From positions 1,302,001 through 1,366,000 of the forward strand of contig NZ_JAMTCH010000004.1 in assembly GCF_024171735.1 (NCBI RefSeq): a stretch of 64,000 bases of DNA. Direction: 5' to 3'. A model generated the notes under the pieces. The model saw only the letters and a program-made list of their open reading frames with translations, was not told the DNA's origin and ran no database searches. Origin of the DNA: Prauserella alba. GTDB lineage: Bacteria; Actinomycetota; Actinomycetes; Mycobacteriales; Pseudonocardiaceae. Shown here piece after piece: positions 46,141-54,897 of this stretch. How positions within the stretch are numbered: position 1 is the stretch's first letter; every line of letters begins with the position of its first letter. The translations under genes and the position numbers were made by a program.

Positions 46141-47343
46141 TCAGGTGTCGGGGTGGACGAGTTCGGGTTCCACCTCGTGTCGCGTGATCCTGCCGGCCGC
46201 GATGTCCTCGGCGTAGTGGCAGGCTACGCGGTGGCCGTCGCCGACCTCGCGCAGCTCCGGCCGATCCGTGTCGCACAGCGTGTCCTGTTTCCACGGGCAG
46301 CGCGTGTGGAATCGGCAGCCCGTCGGCGGATTCGCGGGCGACGGGAGATCACCGGTCAGCAGGATCTGCTCCCGCTCGTCCTCCACCGTCGGATCCGGCA
46401 CCGGAACGGCCGACAGCAGCGCCTTGGTGTAGGGATGCATCGGCTCGGCGTACATCTCGTCGGAACTCGCCTCCTCGACGAGCGACCCGAGGTACATCAC
46501 GCCGATCCGGTCGGAGATGTGCCGCACCACGGCCAGGTCGTGAGCGATCACCAGATACGTCAGCCCGAGTCGCTGTTGCAGCTCCTCCAGCAGGTTCAGC
46601 ACCTGCGCCTGCACCGAGACGTCCAGCGCGGACACCGGCTCGTCGGCCACGATCAGGTCCGGTTCCACGGCCAGCGCCCGCGCGATGCCGATCCGCTGCC
46701 GCTGGCCGCCCGAGAACTCGTGCGGATACTTGTGCAGCGCGCTCTCCGGGAGACCGACGGAGTCGAGGAGCTCCACGAGCCGTGCCCGGGTCGACTCCTT
46801 GCCGGAGTCGAGCCCGTGCGCGCGCATCCCCTCGACCAGGATCGACTCGACGGACTGCCGTGGGTCCAGACTGGACAGCGGATCCTGGAAGATCATCTGC
46901 ATGCGGCGGCGCGACTTGCGGAGCGTCTCGCCCTTGAGTGTCGACACGTCGGTGTCGTCGAACACGACACGGCCACCGGTGGGCTCGACGAGCCGCAGCA
47001 GGCCGCGGCCCATCGTCGTCTTGCCACAGCCGGATTCGCCGACCAGACCGTAAGTCTCGCCGCGCCGGATCGTCAGATCGATTCCGTCGACCGCGTACAC
47101 GTAACCGACGGTGCGTTCCAGCACGATTCCCCGTTTGATCGGGAAATGCACCTCGAGCCCCTCGACGGTGACGAGCACGTCGTCGGCCCCCGCGGCACCG
47201 TCACCGTCGGCGGACCTGCCGCCGCCGGTTCCGGCCGCGCCGGCGACGTCCGTTCCGGTCACGTCGGCACCTGCGACGTCCATGTCGGTGGCCGCCGACC
47301 CGGTGCCGGTGACGTCCGTCGTCGTGGCGGTTTCGTCGGTCAC
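46141..47343 (-). CDS. dppF: Oligopeptide ABC transporter ATPase, second (DppF type)
   Basis: A 400-residue ABC ATPase. The first 55 residues are a degenerate Thr/Ala/Gly/Asp repeat ([24 protein letters not shown]) not seen in most homologues. Then Walker [10 protein letters not shown], signature [15 protein letters not shown], Walker B LIVADE and the OppD/F C-terminal region with [17 protein letters not shown] (possible Fe-S or metal site in this family). GTG 47343 overlaps the DppD stop by 4 nt. It powers peptide import with DppD. Confidence 0.92.
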   Translation of the reverse strand: MTDETATTTDVTGTGSAATDMDVAGADVTGTDVAGAAGTGGGRSADGDGAAGADDVLVTVEGLEVHFPIKRGIVLERTVGYVYAVDGIDLTIRRGETYGLVGESGCGKTTMGRGLLRLVEPTGGRVVFDDTDVSTLKGETLRKSRRRMQMIFQDPLSSLDPRQSVESILVEGMRAHGLDSGKESTRARLVELLDSVGLPESALHKYPHEFSGGQRQRIGIARALAVEPDLIVADEPVSALDVSVQAQVLNLLEELQQRLGLTYLVIAHDLAVVRHISDRIGVMYLGSLVEEASSDEMYAEPMHPYTKALLSAVPVPDPTVEDEREQILLTGDLPSPANPPTGCRFHTRCPWKQDTLCDTDRPELREVGDGHRVACHYAEDIAAGRITRHEVEPELVHPDT

Positions 47344-48335
47344 AGCGCTCCCTCCGTTACGGCATCGCCGATGGCGACGGGGTTGTGACAGCGCAGCATC
47401 CTGCCGTCGTCGGCTTTCAGCTCGGGCGGCTCGCTCCAGCACACGTCCGTCGCGTTCGGACATCGCGGTGCGAACGCGCAGCCCTGCTCCCATTCGATGT
47501 TGTCCGAAACCGAGCCGCGGATCGGCGTCAACGGTTCGCCCCGCGGTGCGTTGAGCCGGGGGATCGACTGCAGCAACCCGTGCGTGTAGGGGTGCCGTGA
47601 CCGCTCGAACAGGTCGTGCCGCTGCGCCCGCTCCACGATGCGGCCGCCGTACATGACGTTGACGTCGTCGCAGAGTCCCGCAACGACACCGAGATCGTGC
47701 GTGATCATGATCAGCGCCGTGTCCGTTTCGGACACCAGCTCCGACAGCAGTGACAGGATCTGCGCCTGGATCGTCACGTCCAGCGCGGTCGTCGGTTCGT
47801 CGGCGATCAGCAGTTTCGGCCTGCACGCCAGCGCGATAGCGATGAGCACACGCTGGCGCATCCCGCCGGACAGCTGGTGCGGGTACTCGTCGATGCGCCG
47901 CTGCGGATCGGGCAGCCCGACCCGGTCGAGCAGCTCCGCAGCCTCGACCCGCGCCTCCTTCCGGGTCATCCCACGGTGGCGTTCGAGCACCTCGGTGATC
48001 TGCAACCCGATGGTGATCACCGGGTTCAGCGACGACAGCGGGTCCTGGAACACCATGCCCAGGTCCCGGCCGCGGCGGTCGCGCAGCTGCTTGTCGGAGA
48101 GCGTGAGCAGCTCGGTGTCGGAGAACGTCACCGAGCCACCGATCTCCGCTCCCCGCTTGGGCAGCAGTCCCATGATCGCCAGCGACGTCACCGACTTGCC
48201 GCTGCCCGATTCCCCGACGAGGCCGACCGTCTGCCCCGGTTCGACCGAGAAACTGACGCCGTCGACCGCGGTGAACGGGCGGGTTCCCTTGCGTTTGAAC
48301 ACGACACTCAGGTCGCGTACGTCCAGTAGTGCCAC
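47340..48335 (-). CDS. dppD: Oligopeptide ABC transporter ATPase, first (DppD type)
   Basis: A 331-residue ABC ATPase. Walker [10 protein letters not shown], signature [15 protein letters not shown], Walker [13 protein letters not shown] and the C-terminal [18 protein letters not shown] 48335 starts directly before [11 protein letters not shown]; it lies 5 nt after the DppC stop and has no clear Shine-Dalgarno, so it may be coupled. Works with DppF on the inner face of the permease. Confidence 0.93.
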   Translation of the reverse strand: MALLDVRDLSVVFKRKGTRPFTAVDGVSFSVEPGQTVGLVGESGSGKSVTSLAIMGLLPKRGAEIGGSVTFSDTELLTLSDKQLRDRRGRDLGMVFQDPLSSLNPVITIGLQITEVLERHRGMTRKEARVEAAELLDRVGLPDPQRRIDEYPHQLSGGMRQRVLIAIALACRPKLLIADEPTTALDVTIQAQILSLLSELVSETDTALIMITHDLGVVAGLCDDVNVMYGGRIVERAQRHDLFERSRHPYTHGLLQSIPRLNAPRGEPLTPIRGSVSDNIEWEQGCAFAPRCPNATDVCWSEPPELKADDGRMLRCHNPVAIGDAVTEGAL

Positions 48336-48340
48336 GTGAG

Positions 48341-49261
48341 TTACCGCCTGTTCTTCGGGTCGAGCGATTCCCGCATCGACTCGCCGAGCAGTGTGAAGCC
48401 GAGCGCAACGATGATGATCGCGATGGCGGGGAAGAACGCCAGCGACGGTTTCACACTGAGCAGTTCCTGCGCGTTGCCGAGCATCAGACCCCACTCCGCA
48501 CGCCGCCAGTCGGAGTCACCGAGGCCGAGGAACGACAACGCCGCCGCGTCGATGATCGCGGTGGCGAGCGTGAGCGTCGCCTGCACGATCACCGGGCCGA
48601 TCGAGTTCGGCAGCATGTGCCGGAACACGATCGTCTTCCGTTTGACGCCGAGCGCCGTCGCCGCGAGGACGTGGTCGCTCGACCGTTGGGCGATCATCGC
48701 GCCCCGCAGTAATCGCGCGAACACCGGGACGCCGATCATCGCCACAGCGATGATCACCGTCCACTGACTGCCCGGCAGCAACGCCGCGATCGAGATCGCG
48801 AGCAGCAGCGAGGGGATCGACAACATGATGTCGGTCAGTCGCATCAGGACACTGTCGACCCAGCCGCCGAACGCGCCCGCGAGTCCGCCGATGATCATGC
48901 CGACGGCCACGCCGATCAGCGTTGCGAACACACCCACGAACAGGGTCTGCTGCGCGCCGACGAGCAGCCGGGAGAAGAAGTCGTATCCGTTCTGATCGCT
49001 GCCGAGCAGGAAGCCGGGCATCGGACCCGGGATGTTCGACGGCGTCAGTTCGGCCTTCAACTCCGGATACGGCCGGTACGGGTCCTTGGGCGCGATGAAC
49101 GGCGAGATGATCGCCAGGATGACGAACAGGCCGACGATGACCAGACCGAGAATCGCGACCGGACTGCGGAACGTCCGGCGGAGCGCGTCCATGGCGAGGC
49201 TGGTTCCACCCTCGGCCAGCGAGTCGATCTTCTCGGCCTTCCGCGTGGAAAGAATGCTCAT
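48341..49261 (-). CDS. dppC: Oligopeptide ABC transporter permease (DppC type)
   Basis: A 306-residue permease with about six helices. The N-terminal TM signature ([21 protein letters not shown]) and the EAA-like loop [28 protein letters not shown] identify the DppC/OppC group. The ATG overlaps the DppB stop (ATGA, 49258-49261). Confidence 0.94.
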   Translation of the reverse strand: MSILSTRKAEKIDSLAEGGTSLAMDALRRTFRSPVAILGLVIVGLFVILAIISPFIAPKDPYRPYPELKAELTPSNIPGPMPGFLLGSDQNGYDFFSRLLVGAQQTLFVGVFATLIGVAVGMIIGGLAGAFGGWVDSVLMRLTDIMLSIPSLLLAISIAALLPGSQWTVIIAVAMIGVPVFARLLRGAMIAQRSSDHVLAATALGVKRKTIVFRHMLPNSIGPVIVQATLTLATAIIDAAALSFLGLGDSDWRRAEWGLMLGNAQELLSVKPSLAFFPAIAIIIVALGFTLLGESMRESLDPKNRR

Positions 49262-50262
49262 CGCACACGCACCCTCGGGTCGATGATTGCGTACGAAATG
49301 TCGACCAGCAGGTTGACCAGCACGAAGACCACGGCGAACAGCAGGATGAGCCCCTGCAGCCGCGGATAGTCACGTTGCTGGATCGCCTGTTCGAGCAGGG
49401 TGCCGAGCCCGCCCCAGGCGAACACCTTCTCGGTCAGCACCGCACCCGACATGAGCAGGCCGGTCTGCAGGCCGATCGTGGTCGACACGGGCAGCAGGGC
49501 GTTCCGCAGCACGTGGCGTTTGCGCACGATCTGCGTCGTCAGGCCCTTCGAGTCGGCCGTCCTGACGAAGTCCTCACCCTGCACGTCCAGCACCGAGGCG
49601 CGTGTGATCCGCACGATCACCGCGAACGGAATGCTCGCCAGCGCCACCGAGGGAAGAATGAGATGCAGCATCGCGTCCCACGTGGCGTCGAACTCACCCG
49701 TCAGCAGTCCGTCCAATGTCGCGATACCGGTGACGCGGGTGGCGTCGATGAGCACGTCGTGTCTGCCGGACGGCGGCAGCAGCGACATCTCCTGCGTGAA
49801 GATGTACTTGAGCAGGAACCCGAGGAAGAACACCGGCACCGCGACGCCGACGAGCGTCGTGATGACCGTGGCGTTGTCGAGGAACCTGCCGCGGAACCGC
49901 GCCGCGATGTAGCCCATCGGGATGCCGAACAGCACCGCCAGGAACATCGCCGCGACGGACAGCTCCAGCGTGGCCGGAAACGCCCAGCTGACCTCCTCCA
50001 TCACCGGGTCACCGGTGATCAGCGAGTTTCCGAAGTCACCGGTGAGCGTGCGGCCGAGGAAGCGGAAGTACTGGACGACGATCGGATCGTCCAGTCCCAG
50101 CACCGCGTTCATCGCCGCGACCCGCTCCGGGGTGGCCTTGTCTCCCAGCAGAGCCGTGGCAGGCCCGCCCGGCAGCATCCGGAGCCACGCGAAAACCAAA
50201 ATGGACAGTACGAACAGCGTCGGAACAGCCTGTAGCAGCCGACGCACCGTGAACCTGAGCAT
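49258..50262 (-). CDS. dppB: Oligopeptide ABC transporter permease (DppB type)
   Basis: A 334-residue permease, about six helices. MLRFTVRRLLQAVPTLFVLSILVFAWLRMLPGGPA is the typical DppB start; the EAA loop is VRTADSKGLTTQIVRKRHVLRNALLP. ATG 50262 begins that motif; the longer frame (to 50283) overlaps the intercistronic hairpin. It forms the channel with DppC. Confidence 0.94.
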   Translation of the reverse strand: MLRFTVRRLLQAVPTLFVLSILVFAWLRMLPGGPATALLGDKATPERVAAMNAVLGLDDPIVVQYFRFLGRTLTGDFGNSLITGDPVMEEVSWAFPATLELSVAAMFLAVLFGIPMGYIAARFRGRFLDNATVITTLVGVAVPVFFLGFLLKYIFTQEMSLLPPSGRHDVLIDATRVTGIATLDGLLTGEFDATWDAMLHLILPSVALASIPFAVIVRITRASVLDVQGEDFVRTADSKGLTTQIVRKRHVLRNALLPVSTTIGLQTGLLMSGAVLTEKVFAWGGLGTLLEQAIQQRDYPRLQGLILLFAVVFVLVNLLVDISYAIIDPRVRVR

Positions 50263-50287
50263 GAATAGGTGCCTTTGCCCCATGAAG

Positions 50288-50338
50288 CCGGGAGGCAGCG
50301 CTCACGCACGCGGCGCGCACGCAGGCACTGCCTCCCGG
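50288..50338 (-). other. Intercistronic stem-loop between dppA and dppB
   Basis: CCGGGAGGCAG (50288-50298) and CTGCCTCCCGG (50328-50338) form a perfect 11-bp stem in the 95-bp gap after dppA. Such stems often protect the 3' end of the binding-protein mRNA or partly stop transcription, so that the binding protein is made in excess. Confidence 0.6.
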
Positions 50339-50357
50339 TGGGATGTCGAGCAGAGCG

Positions 50358-52022
50358 TCAGCTCTGGCCCTTGGAAACCGAGACGAACCGTTCGTCGGTC
50401 AGCGGGCTCGGAACGAGCCCCTGGACGTCCCCGCCCACGACGATCGCCGGGGGCGACGACGTCAACGGAACGGCGGGCACGTACTCGGAGATCTTGACCG
50501 CGGCGTCCTCGTAGGCCTTCTTCTGCTCCTCGTCGTCGACCTTCGCGTCGGCGTCGGCGAGCGCCTTGAAGATCTTCGGCTCGTTGAAACCGAACTCCGC
50601 CTTCTCGCGGCCGAAGAACGTGCCGACGAAGTTGCCCGCGTCGCCGTAGTCACCGGTCCAGCCGAGCAGGTGGATGTCGTGCTTACCGTGCTTCTGGATG
50701 TCGTCCTTGAAACCGCCGTTCCAGGGCCGCTGCCGCATCTTGACGTCGATGCCCACCGCGTCGAGGTTGTCCGAGACGGCGCCCGCGATGTCCACGGGGT
50801 CCGGCATGTACGGGCGGCTGACCTCGGTGGGCACGTAGAACTCGAGCGTCAGGTCCTCGGCGCCCGCCTCCTTGAGCAGCTGCTTCGCCTTGTCGACGTC
50901 GTACTCGTGCTTCTCGACCTCGTCGGTGTAGCCGTCGGTCTCCTCCGGCACGAATTGGTACCGCGCGGACGCGCCCTCGGGAAGCTGGTTCTTCGCCAGC
51001 TGTTCCTTGTTGATCGCGTACTCGATCGCCTTGCGGACGCGCTCGTCCTTCAATTCCGGCGTGTTCTTCTGGTTGATACCCAGATAGAGGATGTTGAACG
51101 TCGGGCGGACCATCACCTGGGCGCCCGAATCACGCAGCGCCTGATAGTCGGCCGGGTTCGGCAGGTCGTAGCCGTCGATCTGCCCGGAGATCATGTCCTG
51201 CTTACGGGCGTTCTCGTCCGGGATGACACGGAAGACGAGCTTCTCGAGCTTCGCCTTGTCACCCCAGTAATCCTCGTTGCGGGTCAGCGTGATCGTGTTC
51301 GCCGACTTGTCGTAGGACTCGAACTTGAACGGCCCGGTGCCCGTCGGGTGTTCGTTGGCGTAGGCCGGGTAGCTGAACGACTCGCCGCTCTGCGTGACCT
51401 CGTCGGCGTTGTGCTCCTTCAGCGCCTTCGGGCTCGACATGGACAGCGACGTCAGGCCGAACGCGTCGGGGAACGCACCCTTGGCCTCGTTGAGGTTCAG
51501 CACCGCGGTGTGCTCGTCCTTGGCCTCGCAGGACTTGTACACCGGGTCGCCCGAGGCGTCGCCCTTGTTCTTCGCGAAGCCTTCGAACACGTCGCCGTAG
51601 TAGATCATCTGGCTCTGCGCGGCGGCGCTCGGCATGTTGTACCAGCGGTCGAAGTTGAAACAGACCGCTTCGGCGTTGAAGTCGGTGCCGTCGTGGAACT
51701 TGACTCCTTCGCGGAGCTCGAACGTCCACGTCTTGCCGTCGTCGCTCGGGGTCCACTCGGTGGCCAGACCCGGCTGGAGTTCGGCGGTGCCGGGCTTGTA
51801 CGCGACGAGCGTCTCGTACATCTGCCGGATCGGCCGGAAGCTTTCGCCGTCGTCGTTGAACACCGGGTCGAAGTTCTTCGGCGCACCGGCGGCACCGAAC
51901 ACCAGTGTGTTCGCGGCACCGGCGTCCTCGCCACGTTCCGAGGCACAAGCGGACAACGCAAGCGCGCCCGCCAGCCCGATCAGGGCGAGGCGGCGCGTGC
52001 GGTTCACCCGTGAGTGGAGCAT
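50358..52022 (-). CDS. dppA: Peptide-binding lipoprotein (DppA type)
   Basis: A 554-residue solute-binding protein of the SBP_bac_5 family. The signal peptide RRLALIGLAGALALSAC ends in lipobox LSAC with Cys26. The conserved region TWTFELREGVKFHDGTDFNAEAV follows. It captures peptides outside the membrane and passes them to DppBC. First gene of the minus-strand dppABCDF operon (compare Rv3666c-Rv3663c). Confidence 0.94.
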   Translation of the reverse strand: MLHSRVNRTRRLALIGLAGALALSACASERGEDAGAANTLVFGAAGAPKNFDPVFNDDGESFRPIRQMYETLVAYKPGTAELQPGLATEWTPSDDGKTWTFELREGVKFHDGTDFNAEAVCFNFDRWYNMPSAAAQSQMIYYGDVFEGFAKNKGDASGDPVYKSCEAKDEHTAVLNLNEAKGAFPDAFGLTSLSMSSPKALKEHNADEVTQSGESFSYPAYANEHPTGTGPFKFESYDKSANTITLTRNEDYWGDKAKLEKLVFRVIPDENARKQDMISGQIDGYDLPNPADYQALRDSGAQVMVRPTFNILYLGINQKNTPELKDERVRKAIEYAINKEQLAKNQLPEGASARYQFVPEETDGYTDEVEKHEYDVDKAKQLLKEAGAEDLTLEFYVPTEVSRPYMPDPVDIAGAVSDNLDAVGIDVKMRQRPWNGGFKDDIQKHGKHDIHLLGWTGDYGDAGNFVGTFFGREKAEFGFNEPKIFKALADADAKVDDEEQKKAYEDAAVKISEYVPAVPLTSSPPAIVVGGDVQGLVPSPLTDERFVSVSKGQS

Positions 52023-52105
52023 GTTCGCACCCCTTGAGAAAGGTCAGTCGGGTTACGCCCAGGTGGGCGCAGATGGGGGCAGACCTTAGCGGCTCGTTGC
52101 CGGTT

Positions 52106-52121
52106 CCTTAAGTACTTGAGG
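52106..52121 (-). promoter_or_regulatory. Near-perfect palindrome upstream of dppA
   Basis: CCTTAAGTACTTGAGG reads almost the same on both strands (one mismatched pair) and lies about 84 bp upstream of dppA in a comparatively A+T-rich stretch. Candidate operator or promoter part. The 180-bp region 52023-52202 has no gene. Confidence 0.4.
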
Positions 52122-52202
52122 TTACGATCGGGCTACTTGACAGTCGTTTACGGCGACTAATTCACGAATTCGGACACGGATAGTGCGCGAAGAAGGCGGG
52201 TT

Positions 52203-52856
52203 TCAGTCGTCTCGGACGACTGGATTAGACCGTTCGGAGGAATAGGCCACGTCGGCCGCATGGCGGGGTTCGTCCACCGCGAACCACCCGGCCTCGAAGC
52301 GCTGCCACCGCTCCAGCTGCGGTCTGGACCACTCACCGTCCCGCGCCACCGCGCGAGCCAACCGGGTGGCCCGGTCCGCGTGGTCCAACCAGCACAGCAC
52401 CGACACCCAACCGCGCACCGACCGGCGGCCCGACGACACGCCTTCCAGTACGAGCACGCCCGGCACCGGGACAGCCACGTATCCACCGGCAACCGGCTCC
52501 CCGGCCTCGGTCCACTCGGTACGCCGGTACCGGCCGGGCCTGCCCGCGGCGAGCGGTTCGAGAACCCCCGCACTCAGCCGCGGCCACCACGACACCGGGT
52601 CGTCCCACGTCGCGAAGTCGTCGGTGCTCACCAGCGCAGGATCGGCCCCGCGGCCGCGGAGCACGTCGACGACCCGGGCGGCCAGGTGCGACTTCCCCGC
52701 ACCCGACGGCCCGTCGATCACGACAAGCCGCACCACCCCGAGCCGTGGCGGCGCAGCGAGCACCCGGTCGGCGAGGTCACGGGCCGGGTCGACCACGCCG
52801 ACCGAGCCGCTCACGTGGTCGACGACGTCACGTGCCGTGCCGCAACCGCGCGCCAC
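52203..52856 (-). CDS. P-loop kinase (uridine-kinase-like)
   Basis: A 217-residue nucleoside-kinase-like P-loop protein. Walker A is GPSGAGKSHLAARVVD; VSTDDFATWDDPVSWWPRL and VPGVLVLEGVSSGRR resemble uridine kinase motifs. Lid region RATRLARAVARDGEW. Substrate unknown. GTG 52856 is used but a later start is possible. It is 6 bp downstream of recR on the same strand. Confidence 0.8.
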   Translation of the reverse strand: MARGCGTARDVVDHVSGSVGVVDPARDLADRVLAAPPRLGVVRLVVIDGPSGAGKSHLAARVVDVLRGRGADPALVSTDDFATWDDPVSWWPRLSAGVLEPLAAGRPGRYRRTEWTEAGEPVAGGYVAVPVPGVLVLEGVSSGRRSVRGWVSVLCWLDHADRATRLARAVARDGEWSRPQLERWQRFEAGWFAVDEPRHAADVAYSSERSNPVVRDD

Positions 52857-52862
52857 GGCGGG

Positions 52863-53459
52863 TCACAGCGCGCGGCGGCCCGACAGCGCGCGGCCGAGCG
52901 TCAACTCGTCGGCGAACTCGAGGTCGCCGCCCATCGGCAGCCCGGACGCCAGCCGGGTGACCGTCAGTCCCGGGAAGTCACGCAGCATCCGGACCAGGTA
53001 GGTCGCCGTGGCCTCACCTTCCGTGTTCGGGTCGGTCGCGATGATGACCTCGGTGATCTCCTCCGACCCGATGCGCGTGAGCAGATCCTTGATACGCAGC
53101 TGATCGGGCCCGACACCGGACAACGGGTCGAGCGCGCCCCCGAGCACGTGGTAACGGCCGCGGAACTCGCGCGTCCGCTCGACGGCCAGGACGTCCTTCG
53201 GCTCCTCGACGACACAGACCGACGTCGCGTCACGGCGCAGATCGTTGCAGATCCGGCACCGCTCGCCCTCGGAGACGTTGCCGCAGATCTCGCAGAACCG
53301 CACGCCCTCGGCGACCTTGCCGAGCACCTCGCGCAGCCGCGCGATGTCCTGCGGATCCGACGCGAGCAGATGGAACGCGATCCGCTGCGCGCTCTTCGGA
53401 CCGACGCCGGGCAGCCTGCCGAGCTCGTCGATCAGGTCCTGAACGACACCTTCGTACAC
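52863..53459 (-). CDS. recR: Recombination protein RecR
   Basis: A 198-residue DNA-repair protein: N-terminal HhH ([20 protein letters not shown]), C4 zinc finger with [16 protein letters not shown], Toprim domain ([16 protein letters not shown] and [19 protein letters not shown]). It loads RecA with RecFO at gaps. GTG 53459 lies 2 nt after the YbaB stop. Confidence 0.96.
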   Translation of the reverse strand: MYEGVVQDLIDELGRLPGVGPKSAQRIAFHLLASDPQDIARLREVLGKVAEGVRFCEICGNVSEGERCRICNDLRRDATSVCVVEEPKDVLAVERTREFRGRYHVLGGALDPLSGVGPDQLRIKDLLTRIGSEEITEVIIATDPNTEGEATATYLVRMLRDFPGLTVTRLASGLPMGGDLEFADELTLGRALSGRRAL

Positions 53460-53461
53460 GC

Positions 53462-53827
53462 TTACATCCCGGGGAGGCCGAGGTTGCCCATACCGGGCAG
53501 GCCTTCACCGCCGCCGAGGCCACCCGTGATGGAGCCGAGCTTCTCCTGCTGCAGCTGCTGCGCATTGCCCGTCGCATCGCGGACGGCAGCCACCACCAGG
53601 TCGGACAGCGTCTCGACGTCCTCGGGGTCGACGATCCCCGGGTCGATGTCGAGCTTCTTCAGCTGGAGCTCGCCACTGACCGTGGCGGTCACCTTGCCGC
53701 CGCCTGCGGTTCCGGTGACCTCGGCGTTGGCCATCTCCTCCTGCGCCTCGAGCATCTGCTGCTGCATCTGCTGCGCCTGCTGCATGATCTGCTGCATGTC
53801 GGGCATTCCGCCGCCGGGCTGCGCCAT
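53462..53827 (-). CDS. YbaB/EbfC nucleoid-associated protein
   Basis: A 121-residue DNA-binding protein. The N-terminus is a Met/Gln-rich coiled coil ([22 protein letters not shown]), then [22 protein letters not shown] typical of YbaB, and a Gly-rich tail. It usually lies directly before recR, as here (compare Rv3716c-Rv3715c). Confidence 0.94.
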   Translation of the reverse strand: MAQPGGGMPDMQQIMQQAQQMQQQMLEAQEEMANAEVTGTAGGGKVTATVSGELQLKKLDIDPGIVDPEDVETLSDLVVAAVRDATGNAQQLQQEKLGSITGGLGGGEGLPGMGNLGLPGM

Positions 53828-53895
53828 GATGGTCGATCCGATCTCTCGCTTGAGCTGGCTGTACCGGCCAGCCTAGTCGCCTCACCTGTGGCACC

Positions 53896-54831
53896 GTGGA
53901 CACCGTGCGAAGTTCGGGGGGCAGGTTCGCCGCCACGCCGGCACGTGGCATCGCCGCGGCGATCGGTCTCGGCATGCTGTTGACGAGCTGTTCGGCGGCC
54001 GAACCCGTGTCCAGCGGCCAGGTGGGTGATCAGCGGGCGGCGACCCAGCGTTCGGCCGCCCAGGAGTGGGTGCCCGGCACGGTGGTGCCGCACACCGGTG
54101 AACTGCACCGGCAGGAGCCGAACCGGGAGCCGAACCGAGAGTCACGTCCGCGGCCCGGCCGGGATTCCGGCGGGGAGCCGCGGGGCGACGTCGTCGTCCT
54201 CGACCCGGGGCACAACGGAGCCAACGCGGCGAACCTCGACCGGATCGAACGCGAGGTGCCGAACGGCCGAGGGGCGCGCAAACAGTGCAACTCGACGGGC
54301 ACGAGTGCCGCCGACGGCTACCCCGAGCACGCCTTCAACTTCGCCGTCGCCCAGCAGGTGCGCAGGCAACTCACCGACCGCGGGGTCCACGTCGTGCTCA
54401 CCCGCTCCGCCGACGACGGTGTCGGCCCGTGCGTCGACGAACGGGCCGCGATCGGCAACCGCAACCACGCCGACGCCGTCGTGTCGATCCACGCCGACGG
54501 GTCCGCGACCGACGCGAGCGGGTTTCACGTCATCTACTCCGACCCGCCGCTGAACGACGCCCAGCGCACCGCGGCACCCGGACTGGCACGCGCCATGGTG
54601 GCGGGGATGGCAGCCACCGGCCTGCCGAAGGCGGACTACATCGCCTCGGCCGACGGGCTCGACGGACGCGCCGACCTCGCCGGACTCAACCTCTCGACGG
54701 TCCCCGCGGTGCTCGTCGAATGCGGCAACATGCGCAACCCCGACGAGGCGGCGGCGATGTCGACCGCCGAAGGCCACCAGCGGTACGCCGCCGCGATCAC
54801 CCGCGGAGTGCTGCGCTACCTCGACCGCTGA
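53896..54831 (+). CDS. N-acetylmuramoyl-L-alanine amidase, Ami1-type lipoprotein
   Basis: A 311-residue Amidase_3 enzyme. Zinc ligands His106 (DPGHNGAN), Glu144 (YPEHAFN) and His199 (SIHADG), with catalytic Glu275 (VECGNMRN). Likely lipobox LTSC (Cys32) after GIAAAIGLGMLL; the mycobacterial Rv3717 is secreted. A Pro/Arg/Glu-rich linker (REPNREPNRESRPRPGR) precedes the domain. It cleaves peptides from peptidoglycan glycan strands. Start GTG 53896. Divergent from ybaB. Confidence 0.92.
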   Translation: MDTVRSSGGRFAATPARGIAAAIGLGMLLTSCSAAEPVSSGQVGDQRAATQRSAAQEWVPGTVVPHTGELHRQEPNREPNRESRPRPGRDSGGEPRGDVVVLDPGHNGANAANLDRIEREVPNGRGARKQCNSTGTSAADGYPEHAFNFAVAQQVRRQLTDRGVHVVLTRSADDGVGPCVDERAAIGNRNHADAVVSIHADGSATDASGFHVIYSDPPLNDAQRTAAPGLARAMVAGMAATGLPKADYIASADGLDGRADLAGLNLSTVPAVLVECGNMRNPDEAAAMSTAEGHQRYAAAITRGVLRYLDR

Positions 54832-54897
54832 AATCGCCCGCCGCAGCCGGCACCGGGCACCGGAGGGCCGAGCACCGGAGCACTGAGCACCGGAGTG

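Noticed and set aside
54840..54897. Repeat element between the amidase and dnaX genes
   Set aside because: Only a short imperfect GAGCACCGGAG tandem is present; too short and not found elsewhere in the window.
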